DNA of 64,000 bases, taken from the NCBI GenBank assembly GCA_933228895.1, contig OW121846.1:20527088-20591087 (forward strand). Direction: 5' to 3'. How positions within the stretch are numbered: the stretch's first letter is position 1; the number at the start of each line of letters is the position of its first letter. Shown one piece after another: positions 23,680-35,645 of the stretch. A program made the translations under genes and the position numbers. The notes beneath the pieces were generated by a model. The model did not search any database. It was not told where the DNA came from and saw nothing but the letters and a program-made list of their open reading frames with translations. The stretch is from Platycnemis pennipes. Lineage: Eukaryota > Arthropoda > Insecta > Odonata > Platycnemididae.

Positions 23680-24400
23680 TGACCTTGCTCGCTTCAGCCT
23701 TGGGACCCAAAGGAGAGGGAACGACGCAGTTGCCGTACCCTGTCGATGGTTCAAGGGGGAAGCGATGAAGCGACCCATGTGTGCTTTGCGGTTTAGTGTT
23801 TACATGTGCTGCGTGTATTGTTTCATGACCGCGGACTGATTCGTGGAGCACTGAATATATGCGAGCGGTGATTATGGGGAAGGGCCTTTCTCTTTCTCCC
23901 TCGTCCAAGGTCACACGGCCAAAGACAGGACACGAGCAGGTTGGCCGAACTGGACTGCGAGCCGTGGACGGGAAATAAAAAACGCGGGGAGACGGGTTGG
24001 GACTTGGGTGCACCCACGCACGAGACGAAGGCGGGAGGGAAGGGCACCAAACGGAAGATTACGTTTTCGCTGCTCCGTTGTCAGCCTCTCCAGCCTCCCC
24101 ACTCCCTGTCCCTCGTATGGACTTCTTCCTCCGGCCCATCAGCCCAAAGGTCAGCAAACTTTTTGCGTTAGGTGGATCACGTTTCTCCCTGAAATAGCGC
24201 TCGTCCCTCGGCTGTGGGGTCACCGAAGTGCTCGTTGGGCGGCGCCGGCGGCGGCCCTGCCACATGAACCAGGGGCTGCGGCTGCCCTCGGCGAGCCCCG
24301 AGTGGCCATCTCGGCATGCGACGGGCAGCCAGCCCACCTCCACTGACTCACCCCACGACTCGAAATCCGCGCTTAGCTCCCTCGGCTTTATCTATTCAAA
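23680..24400. other. CpG-rich island with a possible exon at 24250-24400
   Basis: The GC-rich block is densest at 23920-24380. Many frames are open on both strands, as expected. One plus frame, starting at an ATG near 24264 with context CCACATGA, reads MNQGLRLPSASPEWP and continues with TSTDSPHDSKSALSS, a Ser/Pro-rich composition typical of disordered N-terminal regions. No donor site or downstream exon can be tied to it, and LINE sequence begins at about 24410. An AAAGGTCA nuclear-receptor-like half-site occurs near 24146. Confidence 0.35.
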
Positions 24401-24409
24401 TCCCTTAGA

Positions 24410-24885
24410 CGGCAGCGAATATGTCAAGCTATAATGAAAAGAAATAGTAGATATCTGTCCACTGATGAGCGTAATGTAATAATTGAAAATTGTAAAATTT
24501 CAAAATCCACTGCAAAGACAACCCTTAGTAATGCATTTGCAGAATTAAAATAAAAACACTTGGGGAACAATTGAAAGAAAATCCAAAAGTCTTCTGGTCT
24601 TACGCAAGGCCATAAGTCTGCCGTCCATTCACTTAAAAATGATAAGGGTGAAATGGCCACAAACACTCATGACAAAGTTAACTTGCTAAATTCCTTCTTC
24701 CAAACCGTTTTCAACCCACCTTCCGGGGATTCAATTGTCGTGCTACCTGAACTCTTTCAGCGGCTGATGCAACCAATTGAAATTTCCGGTAATGGTATTG
24801 AAAAGTTGCTTAAAGATATAAGCCCCAACAAATCTGGCCCTGATCAAATTCCCTCCTAACTTTATTGGTACCACTGTCGTGAATA
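24410..24885 (+). mobile_element. LINE fragment: segment between endonuclease and reverse transcriptase
   Basis: Plus-strand peptides include STAKTTLSNAFAEF, FWSYAR and HLKNDKGEMATNTHDKVNLL, then NSFFQTVF and LLKDISPNKSGPDQIPS. The 'linker' region of non-LTR retrotransposon ORF2 contains exactly this order: a K-N-K-FWSYV-type motif, DKANLLNEFF, and the start of the RT domain at the SPGPDGIP motif. Several stops interrupt it. It is cut off after QIPS, where a minus-strand copy begins. Confidence 0.7.
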
Positions 24886-24897
24886 CGGGTTATATTT

Positions 24898-26459
24898 ATA
24901 TCGACGACATACCCAACAAGCTACCTGGAGGGTGTGTGGCAGGGGGTGCATCCACACAAGGGACAGAGAGACGACAAACAAAAATGAACAACACAAAAAA
25001 ACACCACACCTTTAAAAGTAATTAGGGAAAAAAAGAAAAAAAAACTACCAAATCCCAATCATGCAGGACACACCCACGAATACCATGCATGACATGAAAT
25101 CCGATACCAATTTAATAGATACTCATGCATGCAAAAAAATTAAATCCAGGGAATGCTAAGAGCAATACATGCGAGTAACACATTGATTTGAACCTGCAGG
25201 AATTAAATAATACTATCGAACTACTCTGAATACTACCTCTATAATTATTACCGATTTACGCGATGTCTAACGTTCTGATCTCGAATCGTACGTGGAAAAA
25301 TGACATTTTAAACCTGTCCATCCTGCAATCTAGCTCCTTAATTTTATTAGGATTATCGAGCCTACTATAATAAGTTGGAGCCAGCAATATATGATTAACG
25401 TCATTAATCAAATGTCCCTCCTTAACTTTTCCCAGAAGATTGTCTATAATTTAGCCTACGTTGTGACAGCGATTCCCATCCCAATTCGGTTAACATACCA
25501 GACACACTGCTATCCCTATCGTAACACCCTTTCACATATCTCCCTGCTCTTCGTTGTACTCGATCTAATTCGTAAATTAAGCCTGCTTCATAATGGTCCC
25601 ATATACTCGCACCATATTCTAAGTGTGGCCTAACAATTGAAAAATAGCAACGTCCCTTCACCCTCTCCTCACTTTTCCCTAATATTATTTTAATAACTCC
25701 CAACTTTCTATTTGTTTGACAGCATATTTCCCTGATATGTTTCCCCCATGATATATCCGGAGTAAGTGTTACCCCTAAATACTTAACTGATTCCTCGTTT
25801 ATTAATTCCTTATCTTGAATCATATAGTTTCTTTCTATCTAGTTTTTCCTTTCCCAAAAATGTACTGTCACGCAATTTTTTATGTTTATGTTTTACCACG
25901 CCTGAATTGCTCCGAGGTCTTTTTCTAACCATGCCTTTACTCCCTGACTGCTAATTTCTCTATACACTACTGCATTTTCTGCGAAAAGCCGAATTCTACT
26001 CTTTACTACAACACTGCCGAGGTCATTGATATATAAAATAAATAAAAGTGGGCCTATCACACTTCTTTGGGAAACACCTGATGTAACACTAACTATATTG
26101 GATATGATACCGTCTATAGTAGATCTCTGTTCGCGGCCAGCTAAGAATTGATTAATCCAGCATACCATGTGTTTATCTATACCGTAACCTTCTAGCTTTA
26201 AGAGCAATCTGCAATGAGTTACTCTATCAAAGGCTTTTTTAAAATCGTGGAATATCGCATCAACCTGAGCATTATTTTCTCTCGAAACCAATAAGCCCTG
26301 AAAAGTGTTTACGTTGGTGAAGAAGATATCCATATCCAGCGTGCTGGGCGGCGAACTTATCAATGACACACCAGTCCGAAACAAAGCTCTCCAATTTTTT
26401 CCTCTTTGGATTAAACTGATGGCATGATGTTGTGTGCAGGACTCTGTATTATGTTGCAC
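24898..26459 (-). pseudogene. CR1/L2-like LINE with reverse transcriptase palm, inactivated
   Basis: The 3' end at 24898-24950 has the family block (AAGCTACC, GGTGTGTGGCAGGGGGTG). Further in, a 133-codon segment (25422-25823) reads SVKYLGVTLTPDISWGKHIR, SIVRPHLEYGASIWDHYE and LTELGWESLSQRRLNYR. A second segment (25893-26459) holds the RT palm: AIFHDFKKAFDRV (motif A, catalytic Asp present), SGVSQRSVIGPLLFILYIND (motif B region) and LFAENAVVYREI where FADD is expected. The catalytic Asp pair of motif C is therefore replaced by Glu-Asn, so this copy cannot polymerise. Sequence upstream of motif A is unlike the family and may be rearranged. It is the only copy in the window that keeps the palm. 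Confidence 0.8.
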
Positions 26460-26707
26460 GAGGGAAAGTGGTTATAAAATGGACATTTGCCAAATTCGTG
26501 CCATATAGGGAAGTACTGTATCGAATACGCTGCTAATCGTCATTACCGTTGGCAAAGGTGCCACTTTAAGAGGGCTTGGGAAGTGATTGATTATTTTACC
26601 TCTGCACGTTCTAAAACTGCTGTATCGTAGAATGTTGTTTACTTTTAACGGAAATTTAAAAGAGCTTTTGTACATTTCATCAAAGCTCGAGTATGGGAAG
26701 TAGGTGA

Positions 26708-26830
26708 ACTCTATATAATACCCTTCAAACTATCCGAAGGATGTGTAGAAGGGAGTAAACCATCGCCAGACATGCAGTTTAATTCGAAAGAGCATTAAAT
26801 TGACACTAACTAGCATGTAGACACACAAAA
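26708..26830 (-). repeat. Degenerate LINE 3' end
   Basis: TATAATACCCTTCAAACTAT and GAAGGATGTGTAGAAGGGAG follow the minus-oriented terminal block with heavy divergence, continuing into a decayed 3' UTR (GCCAGACATGCAG). The following region to 27695 contains nothing else that I recognise. Confidence 0.5.
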
Positions 26831-27695
26831 AACAAGTAAAAAGGCTACAATACCTTTTATAATTTGCCCCTGGTATCTTCTTTGTAATCTATAACTGACT
26901 CCAAATTAATATTCCCGATTTTACCTACCATGTTACGCTACAGTTGTTTATATATTTTAACGTCTTTAAAAAAACAGTCCGTGTTAATTTCTACATGAGA
27001 ATTGTTTTCTACATTAGAGCAGACAGTTACAGTAGAACTGATAATTCTTTTCAACTTCATTCTTCAAATAACTTCGATTCACTGCTGTTGTTGCGCCTTT
27101 CAAGAAACCTAGCTGATCCTAGCTACTCACTCCGTGGTTTTGTATACAAGCCTGATTAAATTGGGATACCATGGAATCGCTGCACATTCAAGGAGGGGCT
27201 AGAAAGTGAAAAATAATACCGCTCTCTTGTCCTATTGTCACATTTTCCTAAGGGTCTTCTAAAAATCGTAGCATCCAGATGGCTTCATCGCATATATCTC
27301 AGATGTGTCTTCCCTCGATAAATCTTTAATAACACTAAGGCGAAATATTTAACTGATACAACGCTAACTATTTGATATCCACGATAATGTGGGATCACGC
27401 CAGTGAATTGTTCATTCTTCAAATATATGTAGCTATACACTTTTATAGGTTTAGTACTAACGGCCAATTGTCGCACCAAGCATGAATCGCTTCCAGATCT
27501 CTGCTAAGTGATTCTCTGCATTTTCCATTTGAAATTTTCTTGCACACCAACTCATCGGCAGCAAAAACCTAATCTCACTACCGTAGCTATATCACTGATG
27601 TATAAAATAAGGGTACCTTTACGCTTCCATGAGGAATTTGCGATGTGGCTTTCATCATAGCACGTGACTTGGCAATTAGAGTTAAATTTATAATA

Positions 27696-28556
27696 AAAAT
27701 AAAAGGTTCTTCTCCTAGCACTTACAAAATAAGTAATAATAATTTAACACACGCGGAATCCATTAAATATCTTGGGGACACATGTTCTTTCTTGGGGTTA
27801 ACATATAGGTACGTGAAATAATGGGTCAAGCTATTCGAAAATTAGGATTCATCAAAAGAGTATTGGGTAAATGAGACGAACATGTACGAGAAGTCAGCTA
27901 CTTTTCCCTTTTTAGACCTCATTTGGAATACGCTGTCAGTGTATGGGATCCCTACGAAATCGGTCTAAGTAACAAATTTGAACGCATGCAGCGAAGATGG
28001 GCTAGATTTGCAAAGGGACGATACGATAACTATATTAGCGTAACTAGTCTATTAAGTGAACTAATATGGGAATCATTGTCAGATCGTTGGTTGAAATTTA
28101 GACTTAATTCCTTATCTAAATCCCAAGATAATATTTTCACTGATGACATTAAAAATATTTTGCGAACTCCAAATTACTTTATTAGAATGGATCATAATCA
28201 CAAAATTAGTGAAATTGATTGCCGAACCGTTAGATTCAAAATGTCCTTTTTCCTCGTACAATTAGGGATATGATTGGCGGTAAACATATGCAATAGCATA
28301 AATACGAGTGTACCTATCAATGGATAACATGGGTAGTTGCCTGTTGATATAAGGGCTTTTACCTAACCCAACTTACAGTATCACATTGCATGCTTGCCTT
28401 GCTATTTTTATCAGTTTTAAATTGTGAAGTTTCGACTATCTAGTATATTATTACTAATCATTTTTTATGCATAATATGTAATGCAAGTTTGTTGTGAATT
28501 CACCCCCCGGCCACACAACATCTATTATGTAGATGTAGATCATGTAGATGTAGATG
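27696..28556 (+). mobile_element. CR1/L2-like LINE subfamily A, decayed
   Basis: It begins with CTCCTAGCACTTACAAAATA, the same place where the copy at 18128 begins. It encodes IKYLG-type remnants, a stop in the GKCDD region (TGA near 27873), then RPHLEYAVSVWDPYEIGLSN, RYDNYISVTSLLSELIWESL and DDIKNILRTPNYFIRMDHNH before shifting frame. The 3' block has lost its central part (CCCCCCGGCCACACAACATC) and the tail is duplicated as GTAGATGTAGATCATGTAGATG. The hairpin-forming half is missing, unlike in most copies. Confidence 0.82.
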
Positions 28557-31040
28557 TCGGTTACGGCATCTTCAATAACGACCCTCTGCTCGATCCTTGT
28601 TTAAAAATTCCTTCTTCAAGATTAACGAGCAACCTTATCGAGTGCTTTTTATAATCTAAGAATTGTGCGTAAACCTCAGTAATCTTTTTCATCGGAGACT
28701 AAAATATCGTGTACGTGTGAATCGTGTAAAAAGCTTACTTTTTTCTCACAAGAGTCACAGTTTCTCTTTCCTAAATCCGTGTTAGCTGTTTATAATTAAT
28801 CCCTGACCTTACAAATGCTCGATGATCGAACTGAAAATTATGCTGAATTACTTTGCATAAGATTGATGTTAGAAAAATGGGTATAAAATTACTTGGTTTT
28901 TCCTGGAACCTTTATTAAATTACCGAAACGCTTTCAGATTTCTATTGATATGTTCACCCTATATTTTGCTTTTTAAAGTTTTTAAGGTTTTCCTACACGA
29001 TTTCTTTGCTAACGCTCTAGAATTTTTGTGACGTTCAACTAATTGGCTCTGGATTCTCCCTTTACATTTTTCTTGATTTGACTCATTGATTCCAGCATTA
29101 TATACTCTTTAATTCCGCAATCCTTAACTGTATTTAGGGCTTGTTTGGTTATATTTGATGCTAATAAATAAAAAAATATTATTTTACCCGTCTGTGAATG
29201 ATATAAGAAATGTCATGTAAATGTTTACAGAAGTGATTTGTATGTCCTCTATATAACAAATACTTGTGACAAAAACTTGTATATTCCGATCTATTGAAGA
29301 AAGATTGATGTCTCCATCTATTGTTTTACCCCTGCCGTTATTTTGAGAATAGGGTTTAACTCCCTCTGGCTTTAGTTCCACTACTGAATTGTCATCGGAG
29401 TGGGGTCTATAATTTGCAACTTCAAATATTCTTTTTGCTTTGTATCCTTTTAGCGGACACCAAATAATTTATACTTTGACCTCAGAAATTAATCCTCTTC
29501 CATAGACGCATGGATCCTTTACCGTTATAAAAACTTGTCGTTCCTTTTCTATTGACTTTATCTTTCCTATAAATTGTAAAAGATTTTGGGAACACATCTT
29601 CTTGATATGTTCTTCGATAGGTTGTTACCTGCCCCTATAATTTTATCTGCATCTTTGATGGTGGTGGTGGAATATGACTGCTACATTTTCAAACTTCGGC
29701 ATACTACTACCAGAGACATACCTTCTCCAAAACCTGAGGCTCTCTTGGTACTCTCACTCGAAATCATTTACACAACCATTTTCCTTACATTCATGATAAG
29801 TTCTTCATTAAAAGTTGTAATCTTATTCAACTGGTGTGATGCGACTTTTGAGGCTTTTTGACTTAGACTTTAATTTATAGGAAGTTTTACTGAGCCAAAG
29901 CTGTGTCACCATTGTTTGAACTTTTCAATAACAGAAGATGTTAGTGAACGAAGGAACGGGAAACTGTAAAGCATGGCGTAAAAACAAGGGAGGTGTTACG
30001 GTGTACGACAAAGTATTGCCTCTATTCCGAAGTGGATGGGTGTGCTGGGCATCAGAGCCAGCAAACCAAATGAGCGATCGCCAGAGACACATGTTCATAT
30101 CAGATACGGAGGGAATAATTCAGAGCCTGCATTGCTTCGGCGAGACGCATTCGTATTCTCGCCGGCAGTTTAACTGACCTTCGATCAAGGAGGAGAAGAG
30201 AAGATGGCCTCCTTGTGCCCTTGATGCGTACCCTTGTGACTGGACGCATGCTTTTGATGGCTAAGCAGATGGAGTCTGAAGTGAAGGAGAATCATCATGT
30301 GGTTCCTAAACCAGAAAGAATGCACTTAAGTGAATTCGTGCCTCGTTTAAGGCGAAATGATTATTTGACGATCCATGTTTTCTGTTAGAAGTGAAGTACA
30401 AAGTCAGAGTTGCCTGTTCTTAGCTCTTCAAAGTCGTAATCGCATTAGTAGGAGTAATACTTTAAAGGTTCTCCAGCCGCTGAGCATATTTTGCTACAAA
30501 CAACCTAGTTTAATACTATCAATTAGTTTCTCACTTATGAGTGAGGAGATCCATTATTATTTTAGGGAAAGAAGGGTCTTCTCAATGTAGTTTTAATTCA
30601 TATGACTCAATGAAACTCTTGTTATCGTACATATTAAACCTAAATGGTGAATTAAAGTAAGCATATTGGTTAGAGCTTGTTGCACCGAAAGGGAGACTGT
30701 TTTGGTACGGATGCTTCTAATTTATGACGAGTCATTATATTCAGGAACGTTTCCAGTCCAGGCACTTCTTTGCTTAATTGTTTGACTTTTCTGTTGTTTT
30801 TTTAAAGAATGTAATTTATGGCACAAATTTTCAATGATCGGTGCTTCGCTGTGTAATCAGGAAAACGTTGGTACAACTGAACGTATTTTATAATCATTAT
30901 CAGCGCCATCATGTGATGCGTAATTTTTTCTTCTGGATATTATTTTGACTCATGGTTTCATGTTAGTAGTGTTTGAACGGGGTAGTATATTTTCGCATGC
31001 CTGCATAGCAGTAAGCAGTTCTATCTGATTGCTTCTGATT
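28557..31040. other. No recognisable feature
   Basis: AT-rich sequence. The frames at 29586-29861, 29938-30177 and 30375-30590 (plus) were examined and show no family motif. No inverted ends, tRNA boxes or LINE tails are seen. Confidence 0.35.
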
Positions 31041-31044
31041 GATA

Positions 31045-31128
31045 AAATGTGCCTGGTGATGGTTCACCCTCTGCTACACACCCTTGCAGTGGCTTGCAGG
31101 GCATTATGTAGATGAGATGTAGATTATA
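31045..31128 (+). repeat. LINE 3' tail
   Basis: GGTTCACCCTCTGCTACACA, GTGGCTTGCAGGGCATTATG and TAGATGAGATGTAG: the terminal block and hexamer tail with little else, a near-complete 5' truncation. Confidence 0.75.
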
Positions 31129-33317
31129 GCTACAAGTCCCTCTTACAAGACACCATTTTCCACAACATTTACTATTACCCCTCACTAGACATCTTATGGT
31201 TCTCCTTAGATGTCTTATTCCAACTGCGCCACACACAGCTGGCGGTGAAAGAATATTATGTCCCGTTTAAGACAGGACTACACACACTTCCTTGACTCAC
31301 AGGGAAAATTAACTTCTGCTTCCTGAATTTTAGGAAATGAGCGTTCACTAATTGTGCAATGAACAATTTTCCTCAATTCTCACGCATATATAGCATGTAA
31401 GACAACAATAAATATATGTTAAGCCTTTCTTTATTTAATTAACTAAATTACTATTTGCTATGCGTAACAAATTAATAGATACCTAATTGATAATTGGCTC
31501 AACGGAATCGATTTTTATCTAGTACTCGTGATTAAACCAATTTAACTTAAGAGTTTGAATACAATCCAAATTAGAAAATGCCAGTGATACTTGTTGTATA
31601 CATTTTTTATGCATAATCAATCGAGATGAGGTCTTATCATCGCATTTATTTCTCTCATAACTGAAAATTTTGGTGGCACGCTCGTGATCAGAAAAATATG
31701 TCCAAAAATAGCAGGATCAGGCATGGATTTCCTAATCCATCCAATGAAAAATCGCCAGGAATATAAGTCTTGAATTGCTGTACAAGTCAACACAAATCGT
31801 CAATGTTAAGTAGATAAATTGGGTCATATTGGGTCTTATCATGGAATAAAAATGGAAGGGGACTAATTTCAAGTTTTCTGTGATAAGGAGCTCCACGTGA
31901 ATCTAACAGCTAGCTCGGCTGCTTGCTTAAAGGAGTATAATATATGCCAATTGATTTGAACATCCTTCACTTCGAAACTAATTTTTGTACCATTGATATT
32001 TTCTTATTTCCCATTTGAAGATGAATACAAAGTATCTCTTTCGCTTGCTCCATTTTATCATTGGGAATAATTTTTAAAGCTGAAAATATAAAATTCATTC
32101 TAGAAGCGTAGCTATAAGTTAAAAAATAATTCTTTCCAAGTAACTGAAATTTATTCAATAACGTGACAGCATTGTAATAAAAAAATTTTTACTAAATCAC
32201 AAATAGCATATTATCATAAAATGTATTAGGTGATAGTTGAGTTGACCTCCTGAAGTCATTTGCGCAATTGCATGAATGTGGCTGGTGATTAGCGATTGAA
32301 AATTCGGTCTTTAAAATTCTCTGAATGGGTATGAAAGGTCAGTATTCTAAGGGTGCTTCCTGGAATAACCCTCACCTGGCCCCTGCAAGGGCTCAGTGAT
32401 AACGCACTTATACTATGGCCCGTAATGGCCACGTTAAGAATCATGGTACTTGGTTTGGAGAACCAATAGTATTGGCGGGATGAGTATGAAGAATGAAATT
32501 TATATGACTACTTTAGAATGATTGAGATACTCACAAGCCAGTTGAAATGGCAAGCTCTCCAATAATCCGAGTAGCATTAGTGCTGTGGCTATTGTATGCG
32601 TCGTCCACACTAAGGACCTGTGTCCGAAATAGAGATGGCACTTGAGCTATACCCCTTGTTAAATAGCTTATGCTTTCAACATATAGGTAAATCATGGCAA
32701 TGGAATCATATCAGTCTCACTCCTCGTACACCTCCCGAATGCACTAATCATAATACTTCTGGAATTCTCGGTTCATTGTCCTCATGATTAAAACAAAAGG
32801 CAGTAAGGCCTTTCGTTTTAATCATGAGGACGGGAGAGGTGATGTGGAGTCAGCGGCATGATCTCCCAATGGGACTGCTCTTTGGATGCCGAACTACGTC
32901 CAGAGGTATTAGTGCTGAAGTATGACTTCCTCATTTATCCTGTACGTTGATATAAATATACACCCTATGGTTTACTTATGGTCTACTATCCCGGGCATTG
33001 TGGAGAGTTACTTTCTTGGTGGATAATGTGATCCAGATACTCTTGACAATAAAGAATAAGCGTTCGTTTTCATAAAAAATGTCTTCATAGAAATGGAAAA
33101 TTAAATTTTCAGTTACCGTAATGTATTATCCATAGTCGAATGACGTAGCACGGCTAATATGAAGTCGCTTTTAGTGAAACGAATGCTGCTGACGGGTTGA
33201 GAAAAGTATTCAGGCATAGTTTTTTTTATGCCCCGTTGACAAACTTTCTTAAAAAACAATGTAGGAAAGAGATCATAAAAGCCAAAAGGCATGAAGCAGT
33301 AAGGAAGCTCCCATGGA
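31129..33317. other. No gene; one short perfect hairpin inside
   Basis: AT-rich DNA without recognisable genes or mobile elements, except for the 54-nt inverted repeat at 32778-32831 described separately. A 63-codon minus frame at 31967-32158 has no support. Confidence 0.35.
32778..32831. repeat. 24-bp inverted repeat with 6-nt loop
   Basis: The arms 32778-32801 (GTCCTCATGATTAAAACAAA...) and 32808-32831 pair over 24 bp with one mismatch, around AGTAAG. The stem is shorter than a usual animal pre-microRNA but would be a stable RNA hairpin. A foldback remnant of a mobile element is an alternative. Confidence 0.7.
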
Positions 33318-33330
33318 TATCACATCATTA

Positions 33331-33468
33331 TCATTAGTCATCAATCCTCATTTTGGATTGACACATCTCTCCACTGAGTTCTTCTTTCGGCTAATATCTT
33401 CATTAGTCATCAATCCTCATTTTGGATTGACGCAGCTGTCCACTGAGTTCTTCTTTCGGCTAATATCT
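33331..33468 (-). repeat. 69-bp tandem duplication at the LINE C-terminus
   Basis: Two head-to-tail units (33331-33399 and 33400-33468) both read KILAERRTQW...SIQNED and stop on the minus strand. The duplication is exactly 23 codons and includes the stop codon, so the second unit is a copied C-terminus lying in the 3' UTR. Confidence 0.85.
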
Positions 33469-35316
33469 TCATATTTACGTGTTTCCTCCCTTTCACATCC
33501 TTCATTACTTGTTCAATATATCTCGCAAGAGGTCTTTGGCATTGTCGCAAGAGGTCTTTGGTCCTTTGCCATTCTTTCCACCACTTCTCCTCGACGATTG
33601 CCTTCATTAGGCCATCAGGTCTCATGAAGTGGTTGTTTAAGTTGTCCCGTTTTCTTCTTAGGGTATTCAGGAGACTTCTCTTTTCTCCCAATTCTTTCTC
33701 ACAGGAGACTGCTTATGACTTCTTCGTTACTTACTCGGTCGATCCATTTAATCTTCATCATTCTTCTGTAGCACCACATTTTGAATGCTTCGACCCTTTT
33801 CCTTTCCACTGCTGACGTTGTCCTCACTGCCGTAAAGAAACATGACCCAGATGTACGTCCTGTTGAATTGTTTGCTTACTTCTACGCTAGTATTTCCAGC
33901 GGTAAGTAGATTCTTCTTTTGATAGAATGCCCTCTTTACCTGGGCTATTCAGCTAGCTATTTCTTTCTTTCTTCTCCATCGTTGGTTACTCGGCTTCCAA
34001 GGTGACAAAATTCTTTAAACTCTTTCTGCACACCAGTATCTTTATCTTCTTCTTAAAGATATTCAGTTGATTTCTGACAATTTTCCTTTCCATGGTTATC
34101 AGCATCTTATTCAGGTCCCTCTCTATCTCTGCTACGAATGCTTTGTCGTTATCGAATTGCAATATGCTATTTTTTCTCCGTGAATATTCACCACAGAAGA
34201 CTTCTCTTTGATTTCATTGAACGCTCTCTCGATGTAAATATTAAAAATTACAGGAGGCAGTGCACAGCCTTATCTCCCTCCTTTCCTTATTGTTGCTTCT
34301 TCACAGCTGGGTTCAGATTTAATCACAGCTAATTGTTTTTTATACAAACGGTTTGTTCTTATCCATTCTCTTCTCTATGAGCAGCCTATTGTTTATTGTT
34401 TCTCTTGTACCCTAACTTTTCCTGAATCCAAATTGATCTTCGTCCAGGAACTCCCCAGCTTTCCGTTCTATTCTTCTGTAGATGATCCTTGTCAATATCT
34501 TCGATGAATGTATCGTCAGAGTCCTAAAATGTTCGCATTTCTCAGCTCTCTTCTTTTTGAAAATAGGAATGATGACGTTTTTCTCAATTTCCCTGAGTAT
34601 ATTTCATATTAAGTGCATTTCACAGATGGTTTTGTAAATATGGGTTTTTATCTTCTCTCCTGCATTTTTTATTAGTTCTGCAGGAACATAATCAGTTCCA
34701 GAGGCCTTATTCATACGAAGATCCCTTACTGCTGCGTCAAATTCTGATCTCAATATTGATGCTCCCATATCATCGTCTTCGACTTCGCTTTCATCATCTT
34801 CGATCAATTTCGAGCTGAGATTGTTTCCGTTGTATATCTCTTCCAGATATTCTTTCCACTATTCATTATGTTTTCATTTTCAATCAAAATTTCTCCATTC
34901 TTGTCCCTTATGGCATTGCATCTTGCACTCCGTTCCTTGAAGTGGTTCCTCACTATCCTGTAGGCAGCTTCCATCTTTCCAAGTGCAATGTTGTATAGGT
35001 TCGCATAGGTTCTTCATCCGCATTTCTCTAGTTTTCCTGGCTTTACGACTTATTTCGTTCCTTATTATTCCTGAACAAAGCTGCCCATCTTCAGTTTTTA
35101 CATTCATGTACTTTATTCTTCCTTCAATCAGGTTTAAGACTTCTTCAGTGATCCATGGCTTCTTCTTGGCAACTTTTCTTCTTCTATGAGCTTCCTTTGC
35201 GGCTTCCTGTAATCCACATTTAATATTTTCCCAACGCTGTTCCACTGATTTCTCAATCAGGTCCTCTCCTATGTTTTTCCAACTGCCTTTTGAAATACCT
35301 GTTGAAGTTGAGTCTC

Positions 35317-35645
35317 GTTGGTTGGTTATTCAGGGGAGGCGACCGACAGCTGAGGTCATTTGCGCCATCTAGAATAGGTGGAAAATCGGGTAATGGCAGG
35401 TGTTTTCAGGGGACGGAGGAAGGGTGGAGAGAAACCCGGCGTCGGCATTAGCCTACTCTTAACAAAATGCGCCAAGGGGACCCCGGCTTAACGTCCCATC
35501 CGACGGATGATGTACTGAACTTGAAATGCCCTCCACTAGGCACTTAGGTGGGGACCGTTTTTCCACTCCGCCACTGCCGGGAATCGAACCCGGGTCCTCG
35601 TGATGGGAGGCCATTACTCTATCCACCACACCAACCCGATCCCCT
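35317..35645 (-). mobile_element. tRNA-derived SINE (family 1) inserted in the RTE-like LINE
   Basis: On the minus strand, box A (GGTGTGGTGGATAGAG) and box B (GGTTCGATTCC, at 35580-35590) lie at tRNA spacing at the right end. They are followed by a body with GGAGGGCATTTCAAGTTCAG, CCGTCGGATGGGACGTTAAG and TAATGCCGACGCCGGGTTTC, and a 3' end CCCCTGAATAACCAACCAAC. Both flanks carry GTTGAGTCTC (35307-35316 and 35646-35655), a clean 10-bp target duplication. The same body recurs at 59448-59700, and the 3' end recurs at 61350. RNA polymerase III would read it leftwards. Confidence 0.85.

Noticed and set aside
23480..24013. 177-codon minus-strand open frame
   Set aside because: Low-complexity composition in a GC-rich island, with competing frames on both strands and no recognisable family.
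25391..25633. Plus-strand open frame over the minus LINE
   Set aside because: Antisense shadow of the LINE reverse transcriptase C-terminus.
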